Shown here one piece after another: positions 34,837 to 43,176 of a stretch of 64,000 nucleotides of DNA. Source of the DNA: Desulforadius tongensis. Lineage in GTDB: Bacteria > Bacillota > Desulfotomaculia > Desulfotomaculales > Desulfohalotomaculaceae. The notes under the pieces are model-generated. The model ran no database searches. It saw nothing but the letters and a program-made list of their open reading frames with translations, and had not been told where the DNA came from. The stretch is taken from positions 97,547 to 161,546 of the forward strand of contig NZ_JAFBCW010000002.1 in NCBI RefSeq assembly GCF_016907915.1. Reading direction: 5' to 3'. The position numbers and the translations under genes are program-made. Positions within the stretch are counted from its first letter, which is position 1. Each line of letters starts with the position of its first letter.

Positions 34837-36267
34837 TTATTTAATGGATGATAAACGATTCACCGAATAATTAGCAGGAAGTACCACCGTTACTTTGGTT
34901 CCCCGGCCCGGGGTGCTTTTGATATTCATCTTGCCGCCGTGAAGTTTTACAATTTCACTGGTTATTGACAGCCCCAGGCCGCTGCCGGGACGATTGGCGT
35001 TAGCTTTATAAAATTTTTCCGTCAACCGGGGCAGGTCATGGGGGGCAATTCCCTCCCCGGTGTCTGCAACTTCAATTTTAACGGCCTCCGGGCATCCCGT
35101 TGTGGTAATTACGATTTCCCCCTTTTCCGGGGTGAACTTTACTGCGTTGTCCAGCAGGTTAATTAAAACCTGTTTTAATCTATTGAAATCCCCGGTGGTT
35201 TCCTGCAATTCCCGGTCTAAGTTAACCTGCAGGTGGATATTTTTTTCCCGGGCTTTGATGACAAACTGGTGACTGACTTCTTCCACAATTTGATTGATGT
35301 TCACCTTTTCAAAGTGAATTTTAATTCTTCCCGATTGAAATCTGGAAAAGTCCAGCAGGTCTTCCACCAGTTCGATCATTCTGTCTGCTTCTTTGCAAAT
35401 AATCCGCAGCCCTTCTCTGGCCTCTTCTTTATTTTCCTGTTTCCCTGAGAGTAATGTTTCTCCCCAACCTTTGATGGATGTCAGGGGTGTCCGCAGTTCA
35501 TGGGAAATGGAGGACAGAAAGTCATTTTTAATTTTATCGGCTTTTACAATTTCGTCGGACATGTAATTCAGTGTATCTGCCAGCTTGCCGATTTCATCAT
35601 CTTCGTACTTGGCGGCCTTAATAGAAAAGTTGCCCTTGGCCATCTGTTCTGCCACTGAAGTTACTTGATCCAGGGGCACAATAATGCTCCGGGCCAGCAG
35701 CAGGCTCACTGCCACCGCCAGCAGTACAACCAGCAGCCCCACTGCCAGGGCAATGGTGGTAATTTCCGTCACCACTTGATGCAGTTTTTCCATCGAGGCC
35801 ACATACCGCAGTACCCCGACAATTCTTCCATCGTTTTTTGTTAAGGGGTTGGATACCGCTATTATCCTTTCACCGGTATCTTCACTCTTACCTTTCCATA
35901 CCCCTGTTTCTCCCTTTAAAGCGGCCTTAAAGTCCGGGGTGTCCACTTTTTTGTTGGATGTAAAGCCGCTGGAATTTACAATTACATTACCCTGGCAGTC
36001 TAAAACCTCAATTTTAGCCGGCTCGTCCCTGGCGGTGTTTTCCAGTATATATTTGGCTTTATCTTTTAAAACGTTAACTCTGTTATAATCCGGCAGATAC
36101 CGGTTATAAAAGTTAGCTGAAACGGTGGCCCGGTTGACCAGGATTTCTTCTACGCTGCCGTAATAGAACTGCCTTACTGCGCCGATGAACAGGCTCTCTA
36201 ATATCAGCACCGTTAGAAAAATAATGATGCAGTATTGAAAAACCAGCCGCCTTTTGATGCTTTTCAA
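34837..36267 (-). CDS. Two-component sensor histidine kinase (PhoR/ResE/WalK-like)
   Basis: The 476-residue protein has two membrane segments (about 10-32 and 165-190) around an extracytoplasmic sCache/PAS-like sensor, then HAMP, FLSSISHELRTPLTSIKGWG with the phospho-acceptor His, and NLLDNAVKFTPEKG, DTGEGI and GSGLGLSITSEI in the ATPase domain. TTG 36267 is the start, directly behind the regulator stop and with GGGGGAAA inside the upstream gene. The signal is unknown; its placement by ccdA suggests but does not prove a redox role. Confidence 0.93.
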   Translation of the reverse strand: MKSIKRRLVFQYCIIIFLTVLILESLFIGAVRQFYYGSVEEILVNRATVSANFYNRYLPDYNRVNVLKDKAKYILENTARDEPAKIEVLDCQGNVIVNSSGFTSNKKVDTPDFKAALKGETGVWKGKSEDTGERIIAVSNPLTKNDGRIVGVLRYVASMEKLHQVVTEITTIALAVGLLVVLLAVAVSLLLARSIIVPLDQVTSVAEQMAKGNFSIKAAKYEDDEIGKLADTLNYMSDEIVKADKIKNDFLSSISHELRTPLTSIKGWGETLLSGKQENKEEAREGLRIICKEADRMIELVEDLLDFSRFQSGRIKIHFEKVNINQIVEEVSHQFVIKAREKNIHLQVNLDRELQETTGDFNRLKQVLINLLDNAVKFTPEKGEIVITTTGCPEAVKIEVADTGEGIAPHDLPRLTEKFYKANANRPGSGLGLSITSEIVKLHGGKMNIKSTPGRGTKVTVVLPANYSVNRLSSIK

Positions 36268-36268
36268 C

Positions 36269-36967
36269 CTAGTTTCCCCCCTGCCACCGGTAGCCGTATC
36301 CCCAGACCTTTTCTATATACCTGGGATTGGAGGGATCATCTTCAACTTTTTGACGTATTCTGCGGATGTTTACGTCCACTATTTTCAAGTCGCCGATATA
36401 GTTCAGCCCCCATACTTGATTTAAGATTTCATCCCGGCTGATGGCTTTGCCGGTATTTTCCATAAATATTTTCATAATGGCAAATTCCTTCGGGGTTAAA
36501 TCAATTTCTTTATCATTTTTATATAATTTTCTTTCATCCAGGCGGATGACAAAGGGTCCCGAGATCAATGTGTTCTGATCTTGAACCTGTTTAACGGCAG
36601 GGGGGGTGTTCATCCGTCTGAGCAGTGCGTTCACCCTGGCCACCAGTTCATTGGGACTGAATGGTTTTACCACATAATCATCGGCACCCAGTACCAGCCC
36701 TGATACCTTGTCCTCTTCCTGGCCTTTGGCGGTGAGCATGATAATACCCATATGGGGGTACTTTTCTCTTATTACCTTACACACTTCAAAACCGTTTATT
36801 CCCGGCAGCATGACATCCAAAATGGCAATGGCAATGTCATGCTGGGCTACTTTTTCCAGTGCTTCTTCTCCTGTGCGGGCTTCTATTACTTCGAACCCGC
36901 TGCGTTTTAAATTTATTTTTACAAAACTACGAATGGAGTCTTCATCCTCCAGTACCAGTATTTTCAT
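36269..36967 (-). CDS. OmpR/PhoB-type response regulator
   Basis: The 232-residue protein has a receiver domain (MKILVLEDEDSIRSFV, Asp in IAILDVMLPGINGFEV, VKPFSPNEL) and a winged-helix DNA-binding domain (LTPKEFAIMKIF, VDVNIRRIRQKV, VWGYGYRW). ATG 36967 is chosen because GGGAG lies upstream and the protein starts directly with the first beta-strand; a 35-residue extension has no support. It is followed at once by its kinase gene. Confidence 0.93.
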   Translation of the reverse strand: MKILVLEDEDSIRSFVKINLKRSGFEVIEARTGEEALEKVAQHDIAIAILDVMLPGINGFEVCKVIREKYPHMGIIMLTAKGQEEDKVSGLVLGADDYVVKPFSPNELVARVNALLRRMNTPPAVKQVQDQNTLISGPFVIRLDERKLYKNDKEIDLTPKEFAIMKIFMENTGKAISRDEILNQVWGLNYIGDLKIVDVNIRRIRQKVEDDPSNPRYIEKVWGYGYRWQGGN

Positions 36968-37212
36968 TATCGAATCCACTCCCATAGCTGTTTTATCCAG
37001 CCGGCTTTTAATCTGATAAATAATTAATGGTGGTTTTGGTTTATTAATGCTTAACCTCTGCTTAATGTTCATTATATAAAAATTTTTAGTACAAACAGTA
37101 ACAAAAAAGTTAAAATAATTTTGCTGTCAAATGCTGTGACAAATAGATTAAATAAACGTCTTCACTGTGAAAAAACGGTTATAGGTGATAATTATTGTAA
37201 CCATTTTGTAAC

Positions 37213-37239
37213 TTGTTTTTGCCGGGGTTGTGATATACT
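37213..37239 (+). promoter_or_regulatory. Promoter for the SIMPL-domain gene
   Basis: TTGTTT at 37213-37218 and an extended -10 TGATATACT at 37231-37239, spaced by 15 bases, lie 38 bases before the start codon. Confidence 0.5.
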
Positions 37240-37276
37240 AATATAATAGAAAAATATTCCAAGGGAGGTGATTTTT

Positions 37277-38014
37277 ATGTCTCAGGGGGACAAAAGTAGG
37301 TATTTAGTTATCGCAGCGGCGATATTATCAGCGGCGCTGGTAATTTGTGCTTTTGTGCTGGCTAAACCGCTGGAAAATTATGCAAAAAGCAAATCGTCCA
37401 TAACTGTGACCGGTTCAGCAAAAAAACAAATTAAATCTGACCTGGTGGTTTGGCGGGGGAGTTTTTACCGGGAGGCAGAACAGCTGGATGTGGCGTACAA
37501 AGATTTAAAAGCAGACTTGGAGACGGTGAAGGCCTATCTTGTTGATAAAGGAATACCGGAAAAAGATATAGTGGTTTCCTCTATTAACACTTCTCCACAG
37601 TATATTTATAATAAGTACGGCAATACCGGTGAAATTTCCGGTTACAGGCTTTCTCAAGAAATTGAAGTGGAATCTAAAGATGTGGACAAGTTAACGGCCA
37701 TAGCCAGGGAATCCACCGAGTTAATTGAGCAGGGTATATTATTTGAATCGTACCCGCCGGAATACTTCTATACCAAGTTGAACGACTTGAAGATAGATAT
37801 GCTGGCAGAAGCCACCAAGGATGCTAAAAAACGGGCGGAAAAAATGGCTGAAAGCACCGGCAGTAAAATCGGCCACCTGCGCTCTGCCCGGATGGGAGTT
37901 TTTCAAATCACTCCCGTTCACTCCAACGAAGTGTCTTCTTTAGGTATTAACGATACCACTTCGCTGATGAAGGAAATAACAGCGGTGGCCAATGTGGAAT
38001 TCAGCCTGGAGTAA
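37277..38014 (+). CDS. SIMPL-domain (DUF541) exported protein
   Basis: The 245-residue protein has an N-terminal membrane anchor or uncleaved signal (YLVIAAAILSAALVICAFVL), then a SIMPL domain with ITVTGSAKKQIKSDLVVW, the pattern IPEKDIVVSSINTSPQY, and a C-terminal AVANVEFSLE. SIMPL/YggE proteins form ring-like oligomers outside the membrane and are linked to envelope or oxidative stress. ATG 37277 is preceded by GGGAGGTGA. Transcribed alone between divergent and convergent neighbours. Confidence 0.87.
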   Translation: MSQGDKSRYLVIAAAILSAALVICAFVLAKPLENYAKSKSSITVTGSAKKQIKSDLVVWRGSFYREAEQLDVAYKDLKADLETVKAYLVDKGIPEKDIVVSSINTSPQYIYNKYGNTGEISGYRLSQEIEVESKDVDKLTAIARESTELIEQGILFESYPPEYFYTKLNDLKIDMLAEATKDAKKRAEKMAESTGSKIGHLRSARMGVFQITPVHSNEVSSLGINDTTSLMKEITAVANVEFSLE

Positions 38015-38022
38015 GTTAAGTG

Positions 38023-38046
38023 AACCCACCAACTGTGGTGGGTTTA
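38023..38046. terminator. Terminator between convergent genes
   Basis: AACCCACCA pairs with TGGTGGGTT around a 4-base loop, followed by TATTTATT. It ends the SIMPL gene; the tungstate operon converges on it and stops at 38048. Confidence 0.8.
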
Positions 38047-38047
38047 T

Positions 38048-39085
38048 TTATTCTCTTATTAAGTTGATATCTTTTTTATTAAAACCTAAAAATACTGGTT
38101 TGTTTTCAGCCAGCTCCAGTTCAAAGTATCTGTTGGGAGTGAGGTAAGCAGTGAAATCAGCGCTGTCTGTGTGCACCTTGACTTCGGAATAGATACCGTT
38201 ATTGGAAACTGCCGTTATAATTCCTTTCAGTTGATAGTCTGTCTCCAGCCTTTCATTGCCCACCACAATATCTTCTGCCCTTAAGCCCACGTAATATTGA
38301 GAACCGCCGTTGTGATGGTGTTTGTTTTGTTCCAGCAGATCTTTAAAATTGAATTTACCGTTCATCTGCTTCAGGGGGAATATATTTTTCATGCCCACAA
38401 ACCTGGCGGTGAATTTTGAATTGGGCGTTTTAAAAACTTCTTCGATACTGCCCACCTGCTGAATAATGCCCCTGTGGATAATGGCTACTTTACCGGCCAG
38501 TGAAAAAACTTCACTGAAATTGTGGGTAACCATAAGGGTGGTGGTTTTAAGGGCAGAGTGAATTTTTTTAATTTCTTTCTGCACCGTTTCCTTGGTATTG
38601 GCGTCCAGGGCGCTGAAGGGTTCGTCAAGCAGCAGAATATCCGGTTCCACAATCAGTGCCCTGGCCAGGGCCACCCGCTGCTGTTCGCCGCCGCTGAGAT
38701 TATGGGGGTAACGGTTGAGCAGCCTGCTGATGCCCAGCATTTCAACCAGCAGATCAAACCTGCTGCCCGCTCCACGAACATTTTTTTTAAACCTTAAACC
38801 GTAATTAATATTATCTTTGACGGTCATGTTTGGGAACAAAGCATAATCCTGATACACAATGGAAATATTTCTCTGCTCCGGTTTTAATTTTGTAACATCT
38901 TTCCCGTTGATGATAATTTTTCCCCTGTGGATATCTTTTAATCCCGCAATGGCTTCCAGAAGAAGCGTTTTGCCGGAACCGGTGGGGCCCAGCAGGGCAA
39001 AAAACTCCCCTGTATCTATTGATAAGCTGACGTCATCCAGTGCGAATTCCGGTAAAGTTAAACTTAAATTACGTACTTCTATCAA
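38048..39085 (-). CDS. wtpC: Tungstate/molybdate ABC transporter ATPase (WtpC type)
   Basis: The 345-residue protein has GPTGSGKTLLLEAIAG, YQDYALFPNMTVKDN, LSGGEQQRVALARAL, ILLLDEPFSALD and a MalK-like C-terminal OB region (VGLRAEDIVVGN), which often senses oxyanion. The start is TTG 39085, with GGAGGGGGG 6 bases upstream, overlapping the permease gene by 17 bases; a longer version is not supported. It powers uptake of the oxyanion bound by the WtpA-type protein. Confidence 0.88.
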   Translation of the reverse strand: MIEVRNLSLTLPEFALDDVSLSIDTGEFFALLGPTGSGKTLLLEAIAGLKDIHRGKIIINGKDVTKLKPEQRNISIVYQDYALFPNMTVKDNINYGLRFKKNVRGAGSRFDLLVEMLGISRLLNRYPHNLSGGEQQRVALARALIVEPDILLLDEPFSALDANTKETVQKEIKKIHSALKTTTLMVTHNFSEVFSLAGKVAIIHRGIIQQVGSIEEVFKTPNSKFTARFVGMKNIFPLKQMNGKFNFKDLLEQNKHHHNGGSQYYVGLRAEDIVVGNERLETDYQLKGIITAVSNNGIYSEVKVHTDSADFTAYLTPNRYFELELAENKPVFLGFNKKDINLIRE

Positions 39086-39866
39086 CTGCAACCCCCCTCC
39101 GGGCAATAATGCGCAAAAGAACAAATATAATCAGAGAAATAAGTATCAATATGGTGGACACCGGTTTGGAGTATTCCAAGCCAAAGGCGTTAAACCGGTC
39201 AAAGATCAGTGTCGGTGCAATCATGGGATGGTAGGTAAGAATGATAACCGCCCCGAACTCGCTGATGGAACGGGCCCATGTTAAAATCATCCCGGTTAAT
39301 ATACCCCGCCAGCCAATGGAAAAGGTGATGTACATAAAGGTCTGCCAGTGGGTGGCCCCCAGAGAACGGGATACATTTTCCAATTTCGGTGAAATGGATA
39401 AAAACGAATCCTTGGCGGCATTAATTAAAAGGGGCATGCTTACAAAAAGCATGGCTGTAACGATGCCTATTCTGGTGCCGATTACTTCCAGGCCGATGCT
39501 TTCCAAAAACCGGCCTATCCAGCACTGACTGCTAAAAATTGTCAATAATATAATGCCCGCTACGGTGTGAGGAATTACAATGGGAATGTCGATGATGCTT
39601 TCCACCAGTTTTTTGCCTTTAAAATCGTTTCTGGCCAAAAAGTATGCAAAGGGTACACCGAAAACAAAGGCCACCAGCGTGGTCATAGTGGCGGTAAATA
39701 TACTGGTCCAAATGGCATTGATAACTTCCTGTTCCTTTAAAGTTTCCAGCAGTATTTCACCGTCAGTGGTAAACAATGAATTGGTAATGGGATACATGAT
39801 AAACAATATAACCAGCATCCCGAGCAGGGCGGAAATTAAATAAAGTTTATCTACTTTTGAGTTCAT
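39069..39866 (-). CDS. wtpB: Tungstate/molybdate ABC transporter permease (WtpB type)
   Basis: The 265-residue protein has six membrane segments and the binding-protein-dependent permease EAA-type loop SRSLGATHWQTFMYITF, followed by GILTGMILTWARSISEFGAV, the conserved ModB/WtpB signature. The start ATG 39866 gives a normal N-terminus; the in-frame extension to 39926 lies over a hairpin. It overlaps the ATPase gene. Confidence 0.9.
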   Translation of the reverse strand: MNSKVDKLYLISALLGMLVILFIMYPITNSLFTTDGEILLETLKEQEVINAIWTSIFTATMTTLVAFVFGVPFAYFLARNDFKGKKLVESIIDIPIVIPHTVAGIILLTIFSSQCWIGRFLESIGLEVIGTRIGIVTAMLFVSMPLLINAAKDSFLSISPKLENVSRSLGATHWQTFMYITFSIGWRGILTGMILTWARSISEFGAVIILTYHPMIAPTLIFDRFNAFGLEYSKPVSTILILISLIIFVLLRIIARRGVAVDRST

Positions 39867-39900
39867 AGCGGTTAAACACTTCCTGCAGCAGATTTTAATT

Positions 39901-39924
39901 GCCGGGATTTTATATAATCCCGGC
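39901..39924 (-). terminator. Intercistronic hairpin between wtpA and wtpB
   Basis: GCCGGGATT pairs with AATCCCGGC around 6 bases. No T-run follows on the minus strand, so it more likely protects the wtpA message or causes partial termination, giving more binding protein than permease. Confidence 0.45.
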
Positions 39925-39948
39925 ATATTTGAATTTTAGTTAACTTTA

Positions 39949-40962
39949 TTAATTATCAATGACCTCTTTTAATTCTTCAGGCATTGCTTCTTTACCCTTT
40001 ATCACCAGGGGATCGATAACCGGCTGACCGTTTTGATCCATAATTTTAAGCCCTTTTTCTTTATCCAGCAGGAACTTTAAGAATTCAACGGCATTTTCCC
40101 TGTTCGGCGGGTCATTAGTTAAAGTAACCCCGTATACGATGGGTTTACCCACCTGTGTAATGGTTTCACCGGGTTTCTTACCTGTTGTTTCCACAACGGC
40201 CTGCTTATAAAAGTCAGCATGTTTAATGTCACTCAAGTTAATTTCTGCCGGCAGCTCTACAAAGGGCATGTTGTGCTGCTGGGCCACAGAGCGGTATATA
40301 AACAGGTAATCCAGGGCGCCGGATTCAACCATGGCAATTAGATCCGTTTCTTTGGGCCGGATATTCCGTTTTGGACAGCCGGCATCAAGTTTCTGGTACA
40401 AACCGGGCACTTGGTAGTGTTTTTCTGCCAACTGCCATACCATTAGAGCACGGTAACCGCAGGGATCGGCATTGGGGTCGCTGTGACCGTACTGAACGTC
40501 ATTCCTGAGCAGGATTTTATACCAGTTATCACCGTTTATTTCGTCTTTGTATTTACTGTGCTCGGAGTACATAATTACCATTTCATTTCTGGCGAACAGC
40601 GCATTCCAGCCGGCGTAGTCGGGAATCAGCAGGTTATCGATAACGGTGTAGTCAGCAGAGGCCATTATATCTGCCTTTTTGCCCAGGTCTGTAATCTTTT
40701 TGGCGCAGGCCCGGCTTCCGGCAGGCTCCCTTTTTACGTCCACACCGGGATGAAGCTGCTCAAATTCCTTTTCCATCTGCTCAAAGGGTACCGATAAACT
40801 GCCGGCGTGGAATATTACTACCTCTCCAGACAGCTCTTTGGACTGCTGTTGTGCAGCGTCGTTTTCACTGCTGGTATCTGTATTTGATGAACAGCCGGCA
40901 AAAATAACCGCGGTTAAAATAACCAGCAGGATAACCGGCCATTTTTTAATTAAATTGATCAA
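39949..40962 (-). CDS. wtpA: Tungstate/molybdate-binding lipoprotein (WtpA type)
   Basis: The 337-residue lipoprotein has lipobox VIFAGC and the WtpA opening VVIFHAGSLSVPFEQMEKEF, then REPAGSRACAKKITDLGKKADIMASADYT, a strong match (in two pieces) to archaeal WtpA. These bind WO4 and MoO4 with octahedral coordination. TTG 40962 is the start, behind AGGAGGGG. It is the first gene after the Moco-type riboswitch. Tungstate versus molybdate preference cannot be fixed from sequence. Confidence 0.9.
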   Translation of the reverse strand: MINLIKKWPVILLVILTAVIFAGCSSNTDTSSENDAAQQQSKELSGEVVIFHAGSLSVPFEQMEKEFEQLHPGVDVKREPAGSRACAKKITDLGKKADIMASADYTVIDNLLIPDYAGWNALFARNEMVIMYSEHSKYKDEINGDNWYKILLRNDVQYGHSDPNADPCGYRALMVWQLAEKHYQVPGLYQKLDAGCPKRNIRPKETDLIAMVESGALDYLFIYRSVAQQHNMPFVELPAEINLSDIKHADFYKQAVVETTGKKPGETITQVGKPIVYGVTLTNDPPNRENAVEFLKFLLDKEKGLKIMDQNGQPVIDPLVIKGKEAMPEELKEVIDN

Positions 40963-41013
40963 GTTAACCCCTCCTAAACTTTATTTATAATATAAGGTGA
41001 AACAGAAACAAAA

Positions 41014-41047
41014 AACCGAAGTGTACAGGATTGAGAACACCCCGGTT
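41014..41047 (-). terminator. Riboswitch-controlled intrinsic terminator of the wtp operon
   Basis: On the minus strand AACCGGGGTGT pairs with ACACTTCGGTT over 11 bp (two G-U pairs), followed by TTTTTTG. Its left arm overlaps the 3' arm of the riboswitch (GCTGCCGGTAACCGG), so ligand-dependent folding can choose between them. Confidence 0.85.
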
Positions 41048-41165
41048 ACCGGCAGCTAGACATGGCATCACTCTCCTTTCCGCACCGGGAGGCATAAGGG
41101 TTTCCCCTTATACCCTGTCGGCTCAAATGCCCTAGTAGAACCTTAGGCCGTAAGAGCTCGGAGAA
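41036..41165 (-). promoter_or_regulatory. Moco/Tuco-type riboswitch upstream of wtpA
   Basis: On the minus strand the leader reads CTCCGAGCTC, then TATAAGGGGAAACCCTTATG (a tidy stem-loop), then GCCTCCCGGTGCGGAAAGG, GAGTGATGCCATG and GCTGCCGGTAACCGG. This order of conserved blocks matches the molybdenum/tungsten cofactor RNA motif, which controls Mo and W uptake and cofactor genes. It ends in the intrinsic terminator at 41014-41047 and lies about 75 bases before the wtpA start. Motif is recalled, not searched. Confidence 0.8.
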
Positions 41166-41327
41166 AATATTTTTATTTTGTTAATTCTTTGACAACATAT
41201 TCTATAATCAATGTAATTTTACCTTCCTTAAGGTTAAGGAAAATTAGTAATTATTTAAATGCGGTATTTGCGCTTTAACATGTGATAAAATTAATGATAA
41301 TCAACTGTAACAACAGGGGTGAAGACG

Positions 41328-42047
41328 GTGAAAATAGCGGTGTTTGCAGATGTACACAGTAATTTTTTAGCCTTGGAAGCGGTATTAAAGGACATCCGCC
41401 AAAGGGGTATTAACCGCATTTACTGCGCTGGGGATTTGGTGGGATATGGCCCCAGGCCAAATGAAGTGATTAAACTTTTGCAGAAGGAAAATATACCCAC
41501 CGTAATGGGAAACTATGATGATGCCGTTGGCAGCATGAGGCTGGTTTGCGGCTGTGATTATAAAGATGAAAAAGCCGTGCAGCTGGGTGAAAAATCAATT
41601 ACCTGGACCAAGAAGCACACCAGCGAAGAAAACAAAGCCTGGTTGAAGAAACTGCCCCAAAGGATAGAATTTACGGCTGCGGGGCTGCGGTTTTTAATAG
41701 TTCACGGCAGTCCCGGGAAACTGAACCGGTATCTTTATGAACATACCCCGGATGAATACTTAAACAAACTGCTGGCAGAGAACCGGTGTGATGTGCTGGT
41801 TTGCGGGCATACTCACCTGCCGTATCATAAAACCCTCTCCAAAGGAGATGTAATTAACGTTGGCAGTGCCGGCAAACCGAAGCACGGCGATCCCAGTGCC
41901 GTATATGCCGTAATAAATATAGAAAATGAAGATGTGACGGTGGAATTTATAAAAGTCAGCTATAACTTCGAGCAAACCGCCCGGGAGATTGAGGAATTCG
42001 GTCTGCCGGCAGAATTTGCCGAGATTGTGAGAACTGGTGTTTCATAA
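41328..42047 (+). CDS. Metallophosphoesterase (YfcE/DNA-repair exonuclease-like fold)
   Basis: The 239-residue protein has all calcineurin-like motifs: VFADVHSN, CAGDLVGYGP, GNYDD, VHGSPG and CGHTHLPY. The NYDD in place of GNHD/E is typical of the YfcE/MJ0936 branch, whose members cleave phosphodiesters such as bis-pNPP with Mn or Ni. GTG 41328 is chosen because GGGGTG is 7 bases upstream. It stands alone. The physiological substrate is unknown. The gap to the next gene has only a CAGCGG/CCGCTG hairpin at 42063. Confidence 0.9.
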   Translation: MKIAVFADVHSNFLALEAVLKDIRQRGINRIYCAGDLVGYGPRPNEVIKLLQKENIPTVMGNYDDAVGSMRLVCGCDYKDEKAVQLGEKSITWTKKHTSEENKAWLKKLPQRIEFTAAGLRFLIVHGSPGKLNRYLYEHTPDEYLNKLLAENRCDVLVCGHTHLPYHKTLSKGDVINVGSAGKPKHGDPSAVYAVINIENEDVTVEFIKVSYNFEQTAREIEEFGLPAEFAEIVRTGVS

Positions 42048-42202
42048 AGTGCTTTTTAATACAGCGGTGGTGCCGCTGCATAATGAAAGCTTATGCTGGA
42101 AAATCGAAGGATTATATATAATGAAATGTTATTTTACTTATAACTTATTTTGTGATATGTTAAAAAATGGTTAAATCACATGATTGGAGGAGAGATAGAT
42201 TT

Positions 42203-43117
42203 ATGAGGAGAAATGTTTTTTTGGCCGTGCTGCTGGTGGTGTTATCACTGCTGGTGTTAACTGCCTGCGGGCAGAGTGAGCAGGCCGGTGTGGATCAATC
42301 TAAAGAAAATAATGCTGATACACAGGCTATAAAACTTGGCGGCTCCAGCACTTTGGCGCCGGTGGTTGCTAAGTGTGCCGATGAATTTCATGAACAGTAT
42401 AAAACATGGAATAAGGTGGATCCCGGGCTGCCGGAAGAGCAGATTGTTATATTTGTATCCAGCGGCGGCTCCGGCTTTGGCGTTAAATCCACCATTGACG
42501 GCACGGTGGATATCGGCATGGTTTCCAGGGAAATAAAGGCTGAGGAAAAAGAAAAAATGCCCAACGGAAAGTACTTCCAGGTGGGCACCGATGCTTTAAC
42601 CATAGCTGTTAATCCCAAGAACCCCATTCTGCAGGTTAAGCCGAATCTGACTACCGAAGAAGTGCGGAAAATCTTTGCCGGGGAGATAAAAACCTGGCGG
42701 GAGCTGGATGCCAAACTTCCTGACCGGCCCATTGTGGTAGCTGTGAGAGATTTGGGCGGCGGGGCCAGCAAAGTGTTTGATAAAATAGTTATGAAAGGAA
42801 CCCCTGTATCTAAGGAGGCAATTCAACTGCCCTCAATGGGGGCGCTGGCCGGTAAAGTGATGGAAAACGTTGACGCCATTGGCTATGTGTCCTACGGCCT
42901 GGTAAATCAAAACGAGGGTAAAATTGCTGTGCTTAGTGTTGACGGGGTGGCGCCCACTAAAGAAAATATCACCGGCGGCGGCTATAAAATATCCCGCCCG
43001 CTGTTATTGTTAACCAAAGATACTCCCGGTACCAGACAGCAGCTTTTTATAGATTATATGTTATCTGAAGAAGGACAAAAAATTGTAGAGAAAATGGGTT
43101 TTATACCTGTTAAATAA
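42203..43117 (+). CDS. pstS: Phosphate ABC transporter binding lipoprotein (PstS type)
   Basis: The 304-residue lipoprotein has lipobox LVLTAC and the PstS signature KLGGSSTLAPVV, then FVSSGGSGFGVKSTIDGTVD (phosphate loop), VAVRDLGGGASKVFDKIVM and the C-terminal GYVSYGLV. It captures phosphate outside the membrane. The start is ATG 42203 with GGAGGAGAG upstream. It is the first gene of a pstSCAB cluster. The Gly/Ser-rich anion loop differs from E. coli PstS but is normal for Gram-positive members. Confidence 0.88.
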   Translation: MRRNVFLAVLLVVLSLLVLTACGQSEQAGVDQSKENNADTQAIKLGGSSTLAPVVAKCADEFHEQYKTWNKVDPGLPEEQIVIFVSSGGSGFGVKSTIDGTVDIGMVSREIKAEEKEKMPNGKYFQVGTDALTIAVNPKNPILQVKPNLTTEEVRKIFAGEIKTWRELDAKLPDRPIVVAVRDLGGGASKVFDKIVMKGTPVSKEAIQLPSMGALAGKVMENVDAIGYVSYGLVNQNEGKIAVLSVDGVAPTKENITGGGYKISRPLLLLTKDTPGTRQQLFIDYMLSEEGQKIVEKMGFIPVK

Positions 43118-43124
43118 GTGTTCA

Positions 43125-43158
43125 GTGGGTAGTTGACGTCAACTACCCACACCTTTTT
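43125..43158 (+). terminator. Perfect palindrome/attenuator between pstS and pstC
   Basis: GTGGGTAGTTGAC is followed at once by its exact complement, a 26-base perfect palindrome, then ACACCTTTTT. It would act as a partial terminator that keeps permease levels below binding-protein levels. Confidence 0.75.
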
Positions 43159-43176
43159 ATTGGTGAGTTGATAGTG

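Noticed and set aside
42063..42080. CAGCGG/CCGCTG hairpin after the phosphoesterase gene
   Set aside because: No T-run follows and the stem is only 6 bp, so it is not called a terminator.
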